Positions 8,692 to 17,290 of a stretch of DNA of 64,000 nt are shown one piece after another. Every line of letters begins with the position of its first letter. The first letter of the stretch is position 1. The notes under the pieces are model-generated. The model saw nothing but the letters and a program-made list of their open reading frames with translations. It was not told the DNA's origin and did no database searches. The stretch spans positions 124,001 through 188,000 of the forward strand of contig NZ_FOJT01000005.1 in the NCBI RefSeq assembly GCF_900111965.1. The letters are read 5' to 3'. The position numbers and the translations under genes are program-made. Source of the DNA: Flavobacterium swingsii (GTDB lineage: Bacteria; Bacteroidota; Bacteroidia; Flavobacteriales; Flavobacteriaceae).

Positions 8692-9371
8692 ATGTAAAAA
8701 AGCTCGATTGGGATTCTGATTTTTTCAAAAAAAAAATAGGAGAAATACTCATTAATAATAAAACTAACCCTTCAATTTCTGGAGAGAATTATGATTTAAT
8801 TTATGTTAAATCAATCGACAATGATACTATAGAAATCGAAAATTTCAAACAAACATTTGTTGAAACCAAAGTTATATTTGCTAAAAAAATAACAAAACTA
8901 GAATCAACAGATGTAAACGTGATTTCTTTTTTTAATACCAATGTAAATAAAGAAATAGTATACCAACTTGCTTTCGAAAGCGGAAAATTTAGTAGATTTA
9001 ACCTTGACCAAAATTTTAGGCAAATTGAATTTCAGGATTTGTACAAAAAATGGATAGACAATTCAATAAATAAGCAATTTTCAGACGATATTTTAGTGTA
9101 TAAAGAAGGACAAAACACAATAGGTTTTGTTTCATATAAAGTTTACGAAGGTCATGCCACAATAGGATTAATCGCAATAAATCCTAATGAACAAGGTAAA
9201 GGAATAGGAAAAAAACTAATTATTGCGGTTGAAAATCAATTAAAATCAATAGGAATTTTGGAGTTGCATATTCCTACACAATTAGCAAATAAAGCTGCTT
9301 GCGGTTTTTATACTAAATTGGGATATAAAATAATAGAAAAACTAATTATTAAACATTATTGGAGAATATGA
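8688..9371 (+). CDS. wecD: GNAT acetyltransferase, WecD/RffC-like
   Basis: A 227-residue protein with a C-terminal GNAT domain; the acetyl-CoA loop is NPNEQGKGIGKKL (about residues 158-170). The N-terminal KKLDWDSDFF segment, a mid-protein YKKWIDNS and a C-terminal IKHYWRI match the layout of WecD (RffC), the dTDP-fucosamine acetyltransferase of enterobacterial common antigen, which has a similar WYxxWI and YWLYR pattern. Linkage to a WecE homologue immediately downstream (ATGA overlap) strongly supports formation of dTDP-Fuc4NAc. The start overlaps the stop of the GtrB-like gene by 4 bp. Identity beyond these blocks was not tested. Confidence 0.72.
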   Translation: MNVKKLDWDSDFFKKKIGEILINNKTNPSISGENYDLIYVKSIDNDTIEIENFKQTFVETKVIFAKKITKLESTDVNVISFFNTNVNKEIVYQLAFESGKFSRFNLDQNFRQIEFQDLYKKWIDNSINKQFSDDILVYKEGQNTIGFVSYKVYEGHATIGLIAINPNEQGKGIGKKLIIAVENQLKSIGILELHIPTQLANKAACGFYTKLGYKIIEKLIIKHYWRI

Positions 9372-10483
9372 TTCCATTCAACAAGCCTTATCTAACAGGA
9401 AAGGAAACACAATATATAGAAGAGGCTGTCAAATCGGGTAAAATTTCGGGCAACGGAATGTTTACTCAAAAATGTCAGACTTTTTTCGAACAAAAATATG
9501 GTTTCAAAAAAGCTTTGCTCACCACTTCCTGTACTGATGCTTTAGAAATGTGTGCTATTTTAGCCAACATTCAAGAAGGAGATGAGGTCATTGTACCTAG
9601 TTTTACCTTTGTATCTACCGCCATTGCTTTTGTAAGGCAAGGAGCAAAAATTGTGTTTGCAGATTCTTGTCCTGACAATCCAAATATCGATGCGACTAAG
9701 ATAGAAGCCTTAATCACACCAAAAACTAAAGCAATCGTTCCCGTACATTATGCAGGAGTTGCTTGCGATATGGATAAAATCATGTTTCTTGCAGACAAAT
9801 ATAATCTCATCGTAATTGAAGATGCAGCACAAGCCATCGATTCTTTTTACAACGGTAAAGCCTTAGGAAGTATAGGTCATATGGCGACTTTTTCATTTCA
9901 CGAAACTAAAAATATTATTTCTGGCGAAGGCGGAATGCTCACGATAAATGACGACCGATTTATACCTAGAGCTGAAGTAATTTGGGAAAAAGGAACTAAT
10001 CGTGCAGAATTCTTCCGTGGAGAAGTAAACAAATACGGTTGGGTCGATATTGGTTCGTCCTTTTTGCCTTCGGAAATTATAGCGGCATTTTTATGGGCTC
10101 AGATTGAAAATATTGAGAATATTCAAAAAAAGAGATTGCAACATTGGGATTTTTATCTAGAACATTTGGCAGAATGGGCAAACAAAAATGAAATAAAACT
10201 AATGTCAATTATTAATGAGGCTACGAATAATGCCCACATGTTTTATTTGGTTTGTAAATCAGTGTCACAGCGAACAGCATTAATAAACCATTTGAAACAA
10301 AACGAGATACTAGCCGTATTTCATTATATTAGTCTTCATTCTAGCCCTTTTTATAACGAAAAACATGATGGGAGAATATTAGAAAACAGCGATAATTTTA
10401 CTGATAGATTGCTAAGATTGCCTATGTATTATGAATTAGATGTTGAAAATGTAGTTTCAAAAATAAAAAAATATGAAAATTAA
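9368..10483 (+). CDS. wecE: dTDP-4-amino-4,6-dideoxygalactose transaminase
   Basis: This PLP enzyme of the DegT/DnrJ/EryC1 family converts dTDP-4-keto-6-deoxyglucose to dTDP-fucosamine using glutamate. The ATG at 9368 is preferred to an upstream TTG because it gives the family start MIPFNKPYLTG and an ATGA overlap with the acetyltransferase gene. In this numbering the cofactor lysine is Lys181 in SFHETKNI. VPVHYAGVACDMD, VIEDAAQAIDS, the EKGTNRAEFFRGEVNKYGW region and IGSSFLPSEIIAA track E. coli WecE (RffA) closely along their whole length. The substrate supply enzymes RmlA and RmlB are not in the window. Its last 11 bp overlap the next gene. Confidence 0.9.
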   Translation: MIPFNKPYLTGKETQYIEEAVKSGKISGNGMFTQKCQTFFEQKYGFKKALLTTSCTDALEMCAILANIQEGDEVIVPSFTFVSTAIAFVRQGAKIVFADSCPDNPNIDATKIEALITPKTKAIVPVHYAGVACDMDKIMFLADKYNLIVIEDAAQAIDSFYNGKALGSIGHMATFSFHETKNIISGEGGMLTINDDRFIPRAEVIWEKGTNRAEFFRGEVNKYGWVDIGSSFLPSEIIAAFLWAQIENIENIQKKRLQHWDFYLEHLAEWANKNEIKLMSIINEATNNAHMFYLVCKSVSQRTALINHLKQNEILAVFHYISLHSSPFYNEKHDGRILENSDNFTDRLLRLPMYYELDVENVVSKIKKYEN

Positions 10484-11708
10484 TTTTAAAATTTTAAAAA
10501 CAGTAGAATTCTCTTTTTTAGTAATAGTGTCGATATATTCGCTTATTTCAGCCTACTTTTTTTTGACTAGAAATGCTGGCTCAGGCGATGAAATGTTATT
10601 TATGAATGATTTAGATTTTATAAAAACAGAAGGTTGGAATAATGCCGTAAGGAAAAACATTTCTATACCATATATGCTATTAGTATATCCTTTGTCATTG
10701 TTTTTGAAAAATTTTATAGTACTTCGGTTGGTTAATGTTTTAATTGTTTCGAGTTTGTTTTTTTATTTTTTTAAAAGAATAAAAAAGCAATTACCATTTT
10801 ATGGTTTTTTACTTTTTTTTATAAGTACAGTAGGTTATTTTTATTTTGGTACAAACGACTCGCTTTTCTTTGTTGCATTAATAATTTTTCTTTGCGAAGT
10901 GTTTTTTTTAATCGGAAAAGGCGAGTGGAATGCCACATTAGCACTGTCTGCTCTAACTATTGCTTTCTTTGCAAGAGAGCTAATTCTAGTTTATACACCA
11001 GTAATTTTAATCTGCTTTTATATCATATATCACAAAAAAGGATTTAGCAACTTAAAATGGTACTATCCATTAGGATTGGTTGCACTTTTTTTGGTTTTAA
11101 ACCTACCATCTCTGACGGAAAACGGTAATTTATCTTATGATCTTAAATCGCCTCCGCAATCCGCTAAATCAAATTGGGTGCAAAGACAATATCTTGCTCA
11201 GCTAATGGTAAATAAAGGAGAATTACCCAATCATAATCACCCGAGTTGGGAGCAAACAGATGCTTATTTGAAAGCAAACGGTGAAAATTCGTTACCTAAA
11301 GGAATTATAAGTGGTGTTTTATTCGATATTAAGTTAACCGTTAAAGAATTTTTTAAAGATTTCTTCGAATGTACTTTTTTCGGATTTAGGCAGTTAGGAT
11401 TTATTCTTTTGCTAACATTCTTTTTTGGCGCTCGTGGTTTTATTAGAGAAAGGAAAATAAATGAATCGACCTTTATTCCTTTAATATTAATGATGATGCT
11501 CTCAATTTTTTCATTCATAATCATTTCATTTGTCGAGTTAAGATGGTTAGCGCCAGTTTTTATTGCCAGTATATTGTATTATTGGAATTTACAACATAAA
11601 AAAAGTATAAATAAAAATATGGTTATAATTAATTATGCTATTTTGATATTGATGAGTTTATATGGTTCTTTTAACCTTTGTAACAAAATAATAAGCAACT
11701 GTGGTTGA
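10473..11708 (+). CDS. Polytopic membrane protein, GT-C (GT39/83-like) candidate
   Basis: The 411-residue product has about ten hydrophobic helices. After the first helix an external loop carries RNAGSGDEMLFMND, with Asp39-Glu40 placed where GT-C enzymes such as ArnT and protein mannosyltransferases have their catalytic acidic pair. A soluble stretch of about 60 residues with WVQRQYLAQ and many Asn and Pro lies between helices in the middle of the protein. This supports a transferase that takes a sugar from a polyprenyl carrier on the outer side of the membrane. It overlaps wecE by 11 bp and the next gene by 8 bp. The donor sugar is unknown; no characterised homologue was recognised. Confidence 0.5.
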   Translation: MKINFKILKTVEFSFLVIVSIYSLISAYFFLTRNAGSGDEMLFMNDLDFIKTEGWNNAVRKNISIPYMLLVYPLSLFLKNFIVLRLVNVLIVSSLFFYFFKRIKKQLPFYGFLLFFISTVGYFYFGTNDSLFFVALIIFLCEVFFLIGKGEWNATLALSALTIAFFARELILVYTPVILICFYIIYHKKGFSNLKWYYPLGLVALFLVLNLPSLTENGNLSYDLKSPPQSAKSNWVQRQYLAQLMVNKGELPNHNHPSWEQTDAYLKANGENSLPKGIISGVLFDIKLTVKEFFKDFFECTFFGFRQLGFILLLTFFFGARGFIRERKINESTFIPLILMMMLSIFSFIIISFVELRWLAPVFIASILYYWNLQHKKSINKNMVIINYAILILMSLYGSFNLCNKIISNCG

Positions 11709-13083
11709 AATTAAAAATAAAATCCTTCTATTATTTCCTGATGGTGTAGGAATACGAAATTATCTCTATTCGGAAGTTTTTAAAAATAGAGAAGAAGACT
11801 TAATTCTATTTCACAATTTTGATAGCGAAACAGAAACCGACGTAAAAAAACTTACAGGAATTTCTCAGGCGTTAAAAATCCCAATATATAAAGAATCGTT
11901 AAAAGAAAAATTTCTTAGAGAATTAATTTGTTTGTCCCGACTTAAACACAATTTGGCACTAACAAAAAATGATACTATTCTAACAAATTGGAAATCTTCG
12001 CATAATTCGTTTTCAAAGAAAATATTTTATAAAGCAATCGAGCGTACAGCACCATTTGTTAAAAAATACAACAGAATTCTTGTTTTAGAAAAAATATATC
12101 AGAAAGCGATTCGTAAAAATTCTTTTTATTTTGAAATAAAAGGTATACTTCAAGAATTACAACCCAATAAATTATTTTGTTCCCATCAAAGAGGTTTGCA
12201 ATGTGCGACAGTTTTTGCAGCGGCAAAAGATTTGGGTATCCAAACGACTACTGTAATTTATTCTTGGGATAATTTACCTAAAGCCAGAATGGCATTACGT
12301 GCCGATAATTATTTGGTGTGGTCTGAATATATGAAAGAAGAAATGAAATTATATTATCCAGAAATTTCGCAATCAAAGATTCATATTACTGGAACACCAC
12401 AGTTTGAATGTTACGAAAAATCCAATAATATTATTCCAAAAGAAGATTTTTACAACAGATATAATTTAGACTTGACCAAAAAAATCATCTGTTATTCTGG
12501 AGATGATGTTTTAACCTCGCCCGATGACCCTCAGTATCTTGAAGATATTGCCACAGAAATTATAAAAGCGGGATTAGATACACAATATCAAATCTTACTG
12601 CGTCGTTGCCCTGTCGATTTATCAGGAAGGTTCGATTCGGTAGTACAAAAATATAGTAATCTTATTAAAGAAGTTCCTCCTATTTGGTTATTCAAAAAAT
12701 CTACCGATTGGAGTATGGTTTATCCTTCAAGGGAAGATGTGTCCTTACTTGTTAGTACTGCTTATTACTCAGATATTGTGGTCAATGTTGGTTCGACCAT
12801 GGCATTCGATTTTGCCATGTTCGATAAACCGTGTGTTTTTATTAATTATGATCAAAACATCAAAAAAGTATCTGATTGGTCGGTAAAAAAAATCTATCAT
12901 TTTCAACATTTTAGAAGCATGCCAACAAAAGAAGCTGTAATATGGCTAAACAATAGTGCCGAAATAACTCAAAAAATACTCGAAAAAGGTAGTGTGAATG
13001 TTATGGCTCAATGGAAATCAGTTATTATTCCAGATTATAAGAATGCATCATCAAATATTAGAACGATTTTAAAATTACAATAA
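11701..13083 (+). CDS. GT-B fold surface-carbohydrate transferase, family uncertain
   Basis: A 460-residue soluble protein beginning with GTG, which overlaps the upstream gene by 8 bp. The second half looks like a GT-B nucleotide-sugar domain: a linker with HITGTPQFECY, then KKIICYSGDDVL, and the conserved loop VVNVGSTMAFDFAMFDKPCVFINYD, split here into its parts NVGSTMAFDFAMFD and KPCVFINYD. That loop recalls CDP-glycerol glycerophosphotransferases and UDP-GlcNAc 2-epimerases. The first half has a Rossmann-like SHQRGLQCATVFAAAKDLG segment. I cannot name the exact family. It may transfer a sugar or polyol phosphate during repeat-unit assembly. Confidence 0.55.
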   Translation: MVEIKNKILLLFPDGVGIRNYLYSEVFKNREEDLILFHNFDSETETDVKKLTGISQALKIPIYKESLKEKFLRELICLSRLKHNLALTKNDTILTNWKSSHNSFSKKIFYKAIERTAPFVKKYNRILVLEKIYQKAIRKNSFYFEIKGILQELQPNKLFCSHQRGLQCATVFAAAKDLGIQTTTVIYSWDNLPKARMALRADNYLVWSEYMKEEMKLYYPEISQSKIHITGTPQFECYEKSNNIIPKEDFYNRYNLDLTKKIICYSGDDVLTSPDDPQYLEDIATEIIKAGLDTQYQILLRRCPVDLSGRFDSVVQKYSNLIKEVPPIWLFKKSTDWSMVYPSREDVSLLVSTAYYSDIVVNVGSTMAFDFAMFDKPCVFINYDQNIKKVSDWSVKKIYHFQHFRSMPTKEAVIWLNNSAEITQKILEKGSVNVMAQWKSVIIPDYKNASSNIRTILKLQ

Positions 13084-13084
13084 T

Positions 13085-14239
13085 ATGCACATTTGTTTCA
13101 TCACCCACGAATATCCTAAAACCGGTTTTCCGCATGGTGGTTTTGGTAGTTTTGTAAAAATTATCGCTACGGCTTTGGTAACTAAAGGAATTCATGTTAG
13201 CGTGGTGGGAATTAATTATTCTGAAACCAATGAGGAATCAATAGAAAACGGTGTAGCATTATACCGTTTAAAAAAAAATACAGTTAAAGGATTATCTTGG
13301 TGGTTGAATTCTAAAGCGATTAATGCTAAAATCAGAGAAATTCACAAAAAAAAACCAATTGATATAATAGAAACAGCTGAATTAGGCTTGGCATTTCTTA
13401 CAAAAATTAAAGATATTCAGTATGTAATCCGATTACATGGCGGACATCATTTTTTTGCCGAAGCAGAAAACAGAGGAATTGATTGGTGGAAAGGATTTCA
13501 GGAGAAACGTTCTTTTGCTAAAGCAGATGCTTTTGTTCCAGTTTCAAATTATGTGAAAACCCACACAGAAAAATACCTTTCTTATCGTAAAAAACCTGTA
13601 ACTACTATTTTTTATCCTATCAATACAGATTTGTTTAGTCCATTACATGTAAATGTCGTACCGTTTCAAATTGTATTTGCGGGTACTATTTGTGAAAAAA
13701 AAGGAATACGCCAACTAATTCAAGCATTCTCGATTGTTAAAGAAAAATATCCGGAAGCGACACTAGAAATATATGGCAGAGATTGGTTGTTTCCAGATGG
13801 GAGTTCTTACCAGCAAATGTTAGTCGAAAAGGAATTCCCTAAATTAGGAAGTTACGCAGATGCAGTTCGCTTTCATGGAGCAATAGCTTTTGAATCACTT
13901 CCTGCTAAATACGCACAAGCATCAGTTTGTGTTTTTCCATCACACATGGAAACCCAAGGATTAGTAGCTCCCGAAGCTATGGCAATGGAAAAAATGGTAG
14001 TATTTACAAAATTAGGACCAGGTCCTGAAACAATAACCGATTATGAAACGGGATTACTTTGCAACCCACATAATCCTGAAGATATAGCAGAAAAAATAAG
14101 CTGGGTTTTTGCTAACAAAGAAAAATCAATCGAAATAGGCAAAAGAGCAAGAACCTTTGTCTTAAAAAAATACGGTTTAGAAAATAGTGTAAATCAAAAT
14201 ATTATTTTTTTTCAATCACTATTAATTAAAAAAAGATAA
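13085..14239 (+). CDS. Glycosyltransferase family 4
   Basis: A 384-residue retaining GT-B transferase. The N-terminal domain has the glycine-rich HGGFGSFVKIIATAL loop (around residues 18-32) and IRLHGGHHFFAEAE. The C-terminal domain starts with VFAGTICEKKGIRQLI and carries the GT4 EX7E motif as ETQGLVAPE followed by AMAMEK, which contacts the nucleotide sugar. It begins 1 bp after the preceding gene. Donor and acceptor cannot be read from the sequence. It is one of three GT4 enzymes in the next 4 kb, consistent with a repeat unit of several sugars. Confidence 0.85.
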   Translation: MHICFITHEYPKTGFPHGGFGSFVKIIATALVTKGIHVSVVGINYSETNEESIENGVALYRLKKNTVKGLSWWLNSKAINAKIREIHKKKPIDIIETAELGLAFLTKIKDIQYVIRLHGGHHFFAEAENRGIDWWKGFQEKRSFAKADAFVPVSNYVKTHTEKYLSYRKKPVTTIFYPINTDLFSPLHVNVVPFQIVFAGTICEKKGIRQLIQAFSIVKEKYPEATLEIYGRDWLFPDGSSYQQMLVEKEFPKLGSYADAVRFHGAIAFESLPAKYAQASVCVFPSHMETQGLVAPEAMAMEKMVVFTKLGPGPETITDYETGLLCNPHNPEDIAEKISWVFANKEKSIEIGKRARTFVLKKYGLENSVNQNIIFFQSLLIKKR

Positions 14240-14268
14240 CTTTAGCACAAATTAAAGCATACTAAATA

Positions 14269-15081
14269 ATGAAAACAGCAGAAGAAATAATAGAGACCAA
14301 TATAAAACAAAAAGAATTTTATAATTATAAAACTCATAAAAATATTCCGACTAGAATTTGGGGATTTCTTAGAGAAAAAACATTAAAACAAATACGTCGT
14401 GATATTGGTGCACTCAACCAATCGTATGACTTGCATAAAGTTTGGTTTGGCGATTTGTCTGATAAAAAAGTACTCGATTTGGGTTGTTTCTCAGGAAATA
14501 ACTTAAGTATGTATATGGCGGAAAACAGCAAAGAATACATTGGTTTAGATTTAAGTGATGTTGCCATTGCAAAATTAAATGACAGACTAAAAGATATTCC
14601 AACGGCCAAAGCGATTGCTGCCGATTTCTTGTCGATGACCGATTTTCCTGATAAAGATTTCGATATTATTTATGCTTATGGCGTTTTGCATCATTTTCAA
14701 AATCCAGATGTTTTAATCTCAAAACTAAACGAAAAATTAGCAACAAACGGAATCATAGTAAGTTACGATCCTTTCGAAACCAGTTTGCCAATAAAAATAA
14801 TTAGAGTCTTGTATCGTCCTTTTCAGTCGGATAAAGATTGGGAATGGCCGTTTACAAAAAGTACTTATTACAAGTTTCACAATACATTTAAAGTCATTGA
14901 AAGACATGGTGTGTTAGGAAAAGCCAAATGGTATTTCCTCATTAATTTATTGCCTATTTCGAGCGAAAAAAAACAAGAAATTGGTAAAAGATGGCACCAG
15001 CAAGATTGGGACAATTCAATGGTTTCTGACAAAGTTTTGTTTAGCTGTATGCACGTCACGATGAAAATGCAAAAGAAATAA
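14269..15081 (+). CDS. Class I SAM-dependent methyltransferase
   Basis: The 270-residue protein shows the Rossmann methyltransferase motifs: motif I KVLDLGCFSGNNLS, an acidic end of strand 2 in YIGLDLSDVAI, motif II-like DFDIIYAYGVLHHF, and a motif III region NGIIVSYDPF. These place it with UbiE/Methyltransf_11 type enzymes. It lies between two GT4 genes, 29 bp after the first and 11 bp before the second, so it most likely methylates a sugar hydroxyl of the glycan or its nucleotide precursor. A quinone or other small-molecule substrate cannot be excluded but fits the context poorly. Confidence 0.78.
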   Translation: MKTAEEIIETNIKQKEFYNYKTHKNIPTRIWGFLREKTLKQIRRDIGALNQSYDLHKVWFGDLSDKKVLDLGCFSGNNLSMYMAENSKEYIGLDLSDVAIAKLNDRLKDIPTAKAIAADFLSMTDFPDKDFDIIYAYGVLHHFQNPDVLISKLNEKLATNGIIVSYDPFETSLPIKIIRVLYRPFQSDKDWEWPFTKSTYYKFHNTFKVIERHGVLGKAKWYFLINLLPISSEKKQEIGKRWHQQDWDNSMVSDKVLFSCMHVTMKMQKK

Positions 15082-15092
15082 GAAAAAACCAA

Positions 15093-16211
15093 ATGACTTT
15101 TGTAATTGTAACACATGTTCCTCATATCATAGAGAATAATCAATATTTTGCTTATTCTCCCTATGTTCGGGAAATGAATGTTTGGCTAAAATACGTTGAT
15201 AAAGTTATTATTGTTGCTCCAATTGAAAATGCTAAAACAACACCTATTCATATTCATTATGAGCATACTAATATAACGTTTGTTGCGATTGGTAATTTTG
15301 ACATTCTGTCTGCAAAATCTATTTTTCAAACCCTATTTAAAATACCGTCTATTTTATTTAAAATATTTAGCAGTTTTAAAAAAGCAGATCACATTCATTT
15401 GCGATGTCCAGGAAATGTTGGTTTATTAGGGAGTTTAGTTCAAATTCTTTTTCTGAGTAAAACTAAAACCGCAAAATACGCAGGAAATTGGGATTCAAAA
15501 GCTAAAAGTCCAATCAGTTATCGTTTGCAAAAATATATTTTGAGTCATACTTTTCTAACTCGAAATATGCAAGTTTTAGTTTACGGCGAATGGGAAAATA
15601 GCACAAAAAATATTAAACCATTTTTTACAGCCACTTATAAAGAATCGGACAAAGAGGAAGTTGTATCTAGAAATTTACAAGGAATTATAAAAATATTATT
15701 CGTAGGTACTTTATCGATAGGGAAAAGACCTTTGTACGCTATTCAATTAGTCGAAAAATTAATACAAAATGGTTTCCAAATCGAATTTTCTATTTTTGGA
15801 GAAGGAAAAGAAAGAAAAAATATTGAAGAGTATATCTCAGAAAATAAGTTGCAAGATTCCCTCACTTTGCACGGTAATAAAACTACTTCTATAATACAAA
15901 AAGCCTATCAAGAAAGCCATTTTGTACTGTTGCCATCACAAAGCGAAGGTTGGCCAAAAGTAATTGCCGAAGGTATGTTTTGGGGTTGTGTTCCCATTGC
16001 GACTAGCATTTCTTGTGTGCCCAATATGTTAGATTATGGCAATAGAGGGTTGTTATTACAAGTCGATTTAGAAAAAGATGTCAAAACAATTCAAGAATTA
16101 ATTAATAACTCAGCATTGTATCAGGAAATGGCTTCAAACGGAATAAAGTGGTCTAGAAAATACACATTAGATTATTTTGAACAAGAAATAAAACTACTTT
16201 TGCAATCATGA
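15093..16211 (+). CDS. Glycosyltransferase family 4
   Basis: This 372-residue protein is a GT-B retaining transferase. The N-terminal half has the DHIHLRCPGNVGLLG segment and a WDSKAKSP loop; the C-terminal half begins with ILFVGTLSIGKRPLY, continues with FSIFGEGKERK, and ends with the EX7E motif EGWPKVIAE in SEGWPKVIAEGMFWG. The start is an ATG 11 bp after the methyltransferase gene, and the end overlaps the next transferase by 4 bp (ATGA). It probably adds one sugar of the repeat unit; specificity is unknown. Confidence 0.84.
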   Translation: MTFVIVTHVPHIIENNQYFAYSPYVREMNVWLKYVDKVIIVAPIENAKTTPIHIHYEHTNITFVAIGNFDILSAKSIFQTLFKIPSILFKIFSSFKKADHIHLRCPGNVGLLGSLVQILFLSKTKTAKYAGNWDSKAKSPISYRLQKYILSHTFLTRNMQVLVYGEWENSTKNIKPFFTATYKESDKEEVVSRNLQGIIKILFVGTLSIGKRPLYAIQLVEKLIQNGFQIEFSIFGEGKERKNIEEYISENKLQDSLTLHGNKTTSIIQKAYQESHFVLLPSQSEGWPKVIAEGMFWGCVPIATSISCVPNMLDYGNRGLLLQVDLEKDVKTIQELINNSALYQEMASNGIKWSRKYTLDYFEQEIKLLLQS

Positions 16212-17290
16212 GGGTTTTACAAATCATAGATTCGTTAGATGCAGGTGGTGCAGAACGTATGGCAGTTAATTATGCTAATGCGCTTGGTGATAAAATTGAA
16301 TTTAGCGGAATTGTGGTTACTCGAAAAGAAGGTGTTTTAAAAAATCAATTAGGCGATAAAGTAGCTTACTACTTTTTAAACAAAAAAAAAGTAATTGATT
16401 TTAAAGCGATTAAGTTATTGAAAAATATTATTGTTAAAAATAATATTGATATTCTTCACGCGCACGGAACTTCATTTTTTACCGCTTTTTTATTAAAAAC
16501 CATCTGTTTTAAAATAAAAATCGTATTCCATGAGCACAATGGCGACAGGTCAAATCAGTCTTTTTTTAAAAATTTGCCATTATTTATCTGCTTGTTTTTC
16601 TTTAGAAAAGTTTTGGTTGTAAACAAACAAATCGAAAGCTGGTTTCATCAAATAGGAATTAAAAAAGCTTCTTATTTCCCTAATTTTGCGAGTTTAGAAT
16701 CAAATGATACCCAAAAAACTTTTTTGAATGGTCAAGAAGGAAAGCGAATTGTTTGTTTGGCAAATTTGCGAGAACCCAAAAATCATAGTGTTTTGATTAA
16801 AGCTTTTGCACAATTAAACTTGAAGGAAGAAGGTTGGTCATTGCATTTTGTAGGAAAAAATCACCAAGATTTTTATTCTGAAAACATAATCAAACTAACT
16901 AAGGAGCTAAATATTTCAGATTGTGTTTCTCTTTACGATTCGAAATCGGATATTTCAAACATATTATCACAAACAACAATAGGAGTTTTATGCTCTACTT
17001 ACGAGGGTTTTCCAGTTACATTATTAGAATACGGATTGGCGAGTATTTCCGTAATTTCTTCCAATGTAGGGTTTTGCTCAGAAGTAATTATCCCTAACAA
17101 AACAGGATTGCTTTTTAAATCAAATGAGGTTGATGATTTGGCTTTCAATCTAAATAAATTAGTAAATGATATAGGATTAAGAACTATATTGTCAACTAAT
17201 TTGAATACTTTGGTTCGCGATAATTACAGCAAAGAAAAAGTTGTTTCTAGTTTGGTTTCGGTATACAAAACAGCAATAAATGAAGTCTAA
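16208..17290 (+). CDS. Glycosyltransferase family 4
   Basis: A 360-residue GT4 enzyme. It opens with LQIIDSLDAGGAERMAVNYA (residues 4-23), the classic acceptor-side GGAER loop of this family. DILHAHGTSFFTAFL and VFHEHNG follow, and the nucleotide-binding half carries IVCLANLREPKNHSVLIKA and the EX7E motif as EGFPVTLLE. The gene overlaps its left neighbour by 4 bp and its right neighbour by 11 bp, so it is translated as part of the same message. Sugar specificity cannot be assigned. Confidence 0.85.
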   Translation: MRVLQIIDSLDAGGAERMAVNYANALGDKIEFSGIVVTRKEGVLKNQLGDKVAYYFLNKKKVIDFKAIKLLKNIIVKNNIDILHAHGTSFFTAFLLKTICFKIKIVFHEHNGDRSNQSFFKNLPLFICLFFFRKVLVVNKQIESWFHQIGIKKASYFPNFASLESNDTQKTFLNGQEGKRIVCLANLREPKNHSVLIKAFAQLNLKEEGWSLHFVGKNHQDFYSENIIKLTKELNISDCVSLYDSKSDISNILSQTTIGVLCSTYEGFPVTLLEYGLASISVISSNVGFCSEVIIPNKTGLLFKSNEVDDLAFNLNKLVNDIGLRTILSTNLNTLVRDNYSKEKVVSSLVSVYKTAINEV

